The position numbers and the translations under genes were made by a program. Shown here piece after piece: positions 12,201 to 18,200 of a stretch of 64,000 nucleotides of DNA; positions within the stretch are counted from its first letter, which is position 1; the number at the start of each line of letters is the position of its first letter. Source of the stretch: Symbiodinium natans (Eukaryota; Sar; Dinophyceae; Suessiales; Symbiodiniaceae). The DNA is taken from contig CAJNDS010002455.1 in assembly GCA_905221605.1 (NCBI GenBank), forward strand, positions 26,001-90,000, read 5' to 3'. The notes beneath the pieces are model-generated. The model made no database searches, was not told the origin of the DNA, and saw nothing but the letters and a program-made list of their open reading frames with translations.

Positions 12201-15200
12201 TCTTTTGCAAACCACCGAAGCCCACACCCTAAACCCTAAACCCTAAACCCGAAACCCTAAACCGCAAGCTTGAGGGCCAGGCCAAGCCGGTCTAAGTGGC
12301 ACAAGAGAAGTTAGGCCGGAAGTCTCCCTCAACCCCTAAACCCCTAAACCCTAAACCCCTAAACCCTAAACCCCAAACCCCAGACCCCCCAATTCCAAAC
12401 CCAAATCCCACCTGGGAAGCCGAATTTTTTCGGGCCCTTGCCTGTTTTGTTTGGGGGAGGGGGGGGGGGTGTTTGGGGTAGTCGGGGAGTTCGGTTTAAG
12501 AGCTTAAGGGCCCAGGGGAGTTTTAGGGGATTGGAGGTTTGGGTTGGGATGTTTTTCCCCCGTACACGAACAGTCCTTAATAGTAATTACAACACCCCCT
12601 AGTATAATCCCTACTCAGGACTGTTAGTATAAAGGGGAACACCCCCAGGTCTGGGTATTTAGGATCAGGGGCTGAGGCGTTGAGGGGCTTTAATGGGGTA
12701 GCGGCGTAAGGTTTCAATCCGTTCGCACAAAGTTTGAAGCCCCCGAGTACGCCCAGGAGAGCACATACTCATCGGCCTTCCTACGTCGACCTTGAAGATC
12801 GAGCCGAAGACGGCTTGTGAGCTGCAGATGATGAACCGACAGACTTTCGTGACCTGGCGCGCGTTCTCGGGGCGGTCAGGTCCTTGAAAGAGCAAACCCT
12901 TACAACTGCCCAAATGGCCAGGACTATAGAGTACTCACTTTTATGGCCTCTTTTTTGCTGGGGCGCGGGGAGAGATCACTGTCATGGCCTCTTTTGTTAG
13001 TGGTGCGGGGAACATGATTCAGAGCGCTGGCCTAATGTCTTTGGCATGCGTTGACTGCTTTCTTAAATGGCCTGAGTGTGGTATGAGGTGTGCGGTCGAA
13101 AGGTCCTTGGGGTGTGGCTCACTCATGGAGTTGAAGCGATTGATCTCTTCCTCTTTCTGCTATGTTTGTAGGGCAAGGTCCCGAAACCCCAAGCTCTAAA
13201 CCCTAAACCCTTTACGGCCAAGGGTCAAAACGATAATTTCCCCCAAGCGGGACCACACTTGATGAAACCGGCCACGTATGGAGAGCGTCATTCTGCACCT
13301 GAGGCTCCCAGAAGCCCTAAACCCTAAACCCTAAACCCTAAACCCTAAACCCTAAACCCTAAACCCTAAACCCTCACAATGGTACCAACTTAGGAAAGAA
13401 TCATGGCCGAGTGCCCGGACGAGCGTGACACGACCGTCGCGCGCTTGGAAGTTTTTTTTTTTGGTTTAGGGTTTAGGGCTTAGGGCTTAGGGCTTAGGGT
13501 TTAGGGTTTAGGGTTTAGGGTTTAGGGTTTAGGGTTTAGGGTGTTCCCCATTTTGGGGCTTTCCGAAACTAGGGGTATTGAGGGGGCGGGGGGGGGGGGT
13601 AAAGGGTTTAGGGTTTAGAGTGTAGGGAAATGGGGCTTTCCGAGATTAGGGGTACCTTATTGGGGACCTTATTATAAGGGGATACTATTATTTGGGGTGT
13701 CTTATTGGGGGGGGGGGGGCCCTATTGTCGTAAACTCCCCACTTTGGGGAGGAGGGTTGGAGGTTTCGCTGCGGCTCTAGCTCCGGAGTTGCGCTTGCTT
13801 TTGAGGTGGGTTTAGGGTTTGGGGTTTGGGGTTTGGGGCGCGTGCTTGTAGCGGATTTCTGGAGACATGCCAGACAATGGAGAGTGTCGCCGAGTGAAAT
13901 TGATATCCTAAGCTCAGGATGAATGAGTTATTCACTTGTTTTTGTTTTGTTTAACGGTTCTTCTTCTGTTGCGCTAAGTCCTAAACCCTACGCCTTAAAC
14001 CTTTAGACCATAAAACGCTTAATCATTAAACCTGTACTGAGGACCTCCAACTCCGGAGCCTTCTGTAGGGCTACTAAATAGGATGTTAGACATCATACTC
14101 ACCATAAACTAAGGTACCCAAGAAAGGATCGTCAAATTTGGCTCCCCCCCCCCAAAAAAAAAACTCCAAGTGGTGTGGTCTGGGTCAAGCGAAAACCATA
14201 AACCGCCCGTTGCTTCGAGGTGCAGGGTATCCTCAATGAGATGGCTATCAAGGCGGAAGTCAAGCTTGGTGTGACACGAGGCGGGGAGGGGCAGGGTATC
14301 CCAAACTCGGAACCTCTAAACCCTAAACCCCAAAATTGCCCCCCAAATCCTGGTCTTCCAAGAAACTCCCAGCCCCTTTCCAGCTTGCATTCGGCACTCC
14401 CAACACCGGAGATCATGTTTAGGGTTAGGGTTTAGGGTTTCAGGTGCACCCAATGGCCCCATGATCCTCGGAAGGTACGGAAAGTCCATGCATCATCATG
14501 CATACAGAATGTGACACATGAGTGGTTGTCAAAATTACTTAGTAGCTGAATGAGTACACTTTATGCTTTTGGGGGGTTTAAACTCCCCTATAGAACTGAA
14601 AGTGTACACTTTTTGGGGCTTATGAACTCAGCAACTGAGATGAGTGGTTGTCAAAATTATGGTCCCTTTTGGCTTTTTTAATACGGCACCGAATATTCAG
14701 GCTACCCCAAAAGGGATCATAATTTTGACAACAACCCATATGAGCTTAGGCTTGTAAACCCTCAGCGGGCATACGCTGCGCTCGGTAGGAGATGGTGTCC
14801 TTCCCTCGGTCCATAACTTTCTCAAGATGCGAAGCCACGAAGCCACAGTACACCCCTGTAGCCCTTGAACCCATGAACCCCTCAAAGCCCTTAAGCCCTT
14901 GAGCCGCCTTAAATCCCTCAAAACTCTAAGCCCTGAATGCCGAACCAGAAGGTCGTTTTGTTTTTTGTTTTGCTTTTTGTCCGGGGCTTGGACGCCAGGG
15001 AGTGAGTGTAGGTTTTACTGTCCAAACTTAACCTACAGGAGCCAAAGTAGGCCTTCCTGCCCTTGTTTGGAGAGTTTAGGTTCCCGTAGACGCCCCTTCA
15101 AGGCAAAAAGGGCACCCTTTTTATTCCTAGGTGACTCTTAGTCTTAGTTCTATCTACACCTTAAAATCTAAACCCTAACCCCTAAGCCCTAAACCACCCT

Positions 15201-18200
15201 AAGCCCCTCAAAGCCAAGCCTAGCACTTCTAGCGCCCCAGAGGTGCTTCGGAGATTCTCAAGCGGAGCGCCGTGTTCCGAGCTGCCAGCGAGGAGTTCAT
15301 CGATGACGTCCGCATCTCGAGCATGAAAAGGGTTGTTTAGGGTTTGAGGTTTGGGGTTTAAGGTTTAGGGTTTAGGGTTCCCACCCGACAAGTAGGGCTG
15401 TTCGATTTTAAGGACAAGCCGGCGACGCACGTCATGTGACGCGACGCAGTCAGGACAGTACCAGGACAGCAGGTAGGACAGTTGTGAGGCAGGACAGTTG
15501 TGAGCCAGGACAAGCAGTACAAGATGCACGCCAGAACAAGGACAGCAGGTAGGACTGGGAGGCAACTGTACCGAAATGTCGCGTTACTAGGCAGGGAGGC
15601 TCAGGCGGGCGACTGTACCGAAAATGTTGCCACACGAAGTTGCCATACGAAGCGGGCCACGGAGCCACGGAGGCCGAGGACCGAAATGTCGCCATACTAA
15701 TCAGGCCGGCCGAACTGTTCTGTCGCTTCGTAGGCTCCCATTGCAGATGAAAGTGCTACGACACCAAGAGCGCGGGAACTCGACGGGGTTGGATCTAGAT
15801 TAGGGTCTCCGTGTCGTCCTGCACGCACGCAAGATTTCTCGCAGAAAAGCCCCCAAGAGGCTTAATCTTGCAGAGGTGATGTTTGAAGGACAGGGTGGGG
15901 ATTTTCGAAGCGATAACTTGTTTTCTTTTGGGGGGAGGGGGGCAGCGGGGTTGGGGGGTATGCAACCCAAGGTTCCCTAATACTCCCTAAGGTTCCCCAG
16001 GTACCTTAAGAACCCCACGGGGGGGCGGGGGGGGGGGGGGGGTGGGCAGATGATGGGGTGGTGCTCGGCTTTCTCTTAATGTGCTAAGGTCAATGATCGA
16101 CCCCAAAAGATCGCCGGGTTCAGAGCCTTATTTGTGCATTCCCTACATGAGCTCCGAAACTACGCGTTTTGATAGTCCAAGTTAAGCCCTAAACTTCTAC
16201 AGCTCAAGCTCAGGACCGCGCATGTATGCTTGCCTGTACAAGGCCGAATGCTCTACAGCTTCAGCTTGGAGTTCGGGTTGAGGATTGACTTTCGGGTTAT
16301 TAGCATTGAAACCAGGCACGGGAGCGGGGGTGGGGTGCAGGGCTTGGGGGTAGGTGCAGGGGTGGGGGTTTAGGGGTATTGAGGTTTGGGGGTATTTGCT
16401 CTACATGGATCGAAGACACGCAACAAGATTACCAAAGCGAATGCCTGTTCTAGGGAGTGTGCAAGACGTGACATTAAATTGAGGGTTGCTTAAGGGGTAT
16501 AAGGAGGGACCCCTAGATACGTAAGTAGCCCCTAAATAAGCCCCAAATAACCCCTAAGGTCCCTTGTAAGGGTCCCTCCTGTAGTCCCTTGGGTTGTGGT
16601 CCAAACAGAAAAGTACAAACCTAAACCATCAAAGGCTCTTCTAAATCTTGGGGTCCTCTGTACAAACCATGCCAGTACCAAGTACATGAATATGAAAGAA
16701 AAGGAAGTTAACTTTTTAGAGTAAACTGACTTAGGTTCAGGAGGTTAGCACAAACCTGTGATGGAGACCCTGAGACTCTGAACTCTAAATCCCGAAACCT
16801 AAAACCACAAATCCTAAACCTGCTTATTGGGCACTTAGGTGCCCTTGCATGGTCCCTTAACAGGTTCCACATGGGGAACAATTGAGGTTCTCAAGCACCC
16901 ACCCCCTCGGGGGTCGAAACTTCTTCCTGCGAGGATAGGGAGGTCATCTGTGATGAGAAGGAGGTGGCCGACCACATGTTCATCATCGTCAGGCCAAACT
17001 GGACTTCAGCTCGATGTTTTAGCTTGGCCCTGAAACCTAAACTCTTTTTGCCGTAAACCCTAAACCCTGAACCCGGAACACTGAACCCGAAACCCTAGAC
17101 CCTAACCCCTGAACCCTAAAGAACCTAAACTCCAAGCCCTAGATGTAGCCGTAGCTCGAGTGGAAGCCACAGCTCAACACCTTAAGACCCTGAACGCAAG
17201 AGCGTCGGCACTCTATGTAGGGCCTGACCGGCTTTGCATTTGTGGCCTCGGAGTGTTTAGGGTTTGGTTTTGGGGTTTAGGGTTTCGGGTTTGGGGTTTA
17301 GGGTTTAGCGCCCCAAATATAAATCAAGGGGACCAAAATGTAGGGGAGCTGCCTCACATGGCGGCCGATCTCTCCAACTTGGATCAACCTGTCCCACCCC
17401 CCTTCCCCCTAGTTGATCTTCTACATGTTTGGCCTTCCTCATCTTGCAGAGATGGAAAACTGACGTAGCATTTGGGATGTTCACCCTTATACTAAGTATA
17501 ATACGGAGCATCCCTACATAGCATTCTACTTCCCCGAAGGGGCTTTGGGGCTTCTAGGCCACGCCCAACCCTTCAGCCAAGCTCAAAAGCCCGAAGCAAC
17601 CAAGTCCCGAAATGCTGAAGCTGGTAATCCAAGGACCCCTCATCTCTAGATCCCAAGATCAGTCCCTCACAACTTTGGCCCCAAAAATTCCCTCAAACCT
17701 AAATCCTAAACCCTAAACCCTAATCACCTTGGTCCCAGAGACCCCACCTTGCTCCTGAGGGGCCACGCCGCGGTGCTCGGCGACTCGGGGGAGGAGGAGG
17801 ACTCAGTTCTCCGTTTCAAAGCAGGCCCACTCATCCGAAACCCTAAGCCCTGAACCCTGAACCCTGAACCCTGAACCCTAAACCCTAAACCCTAAACCTA
17901 AACCCCAAATCCTAAACCCCAAACCCTAAGGAACCAGTGGGGTGGAAGGGAGGGGGTGTAAGGGCCCAGTATTCCCAAAATAAGGCTTCATAATCCCAAA
18001 TACGCCTTCATAAGCCCGAATCAGGGAACAGAGGCACCCCCCGGACGCCCAGGGGCTCGAGGGGTGAAGGGGTTTAGGGAATGAGGGGTTTAGGGTTTTA
18101 GAGGTTTTGGGGTTTAGAGGTTCAGGGGTTTAGGGGTTTAAGGGTTTAGGGACCATAAAGCCTAAAGCCAAGCGGCTCAAGTAATCGTACTCGCAAAGCT

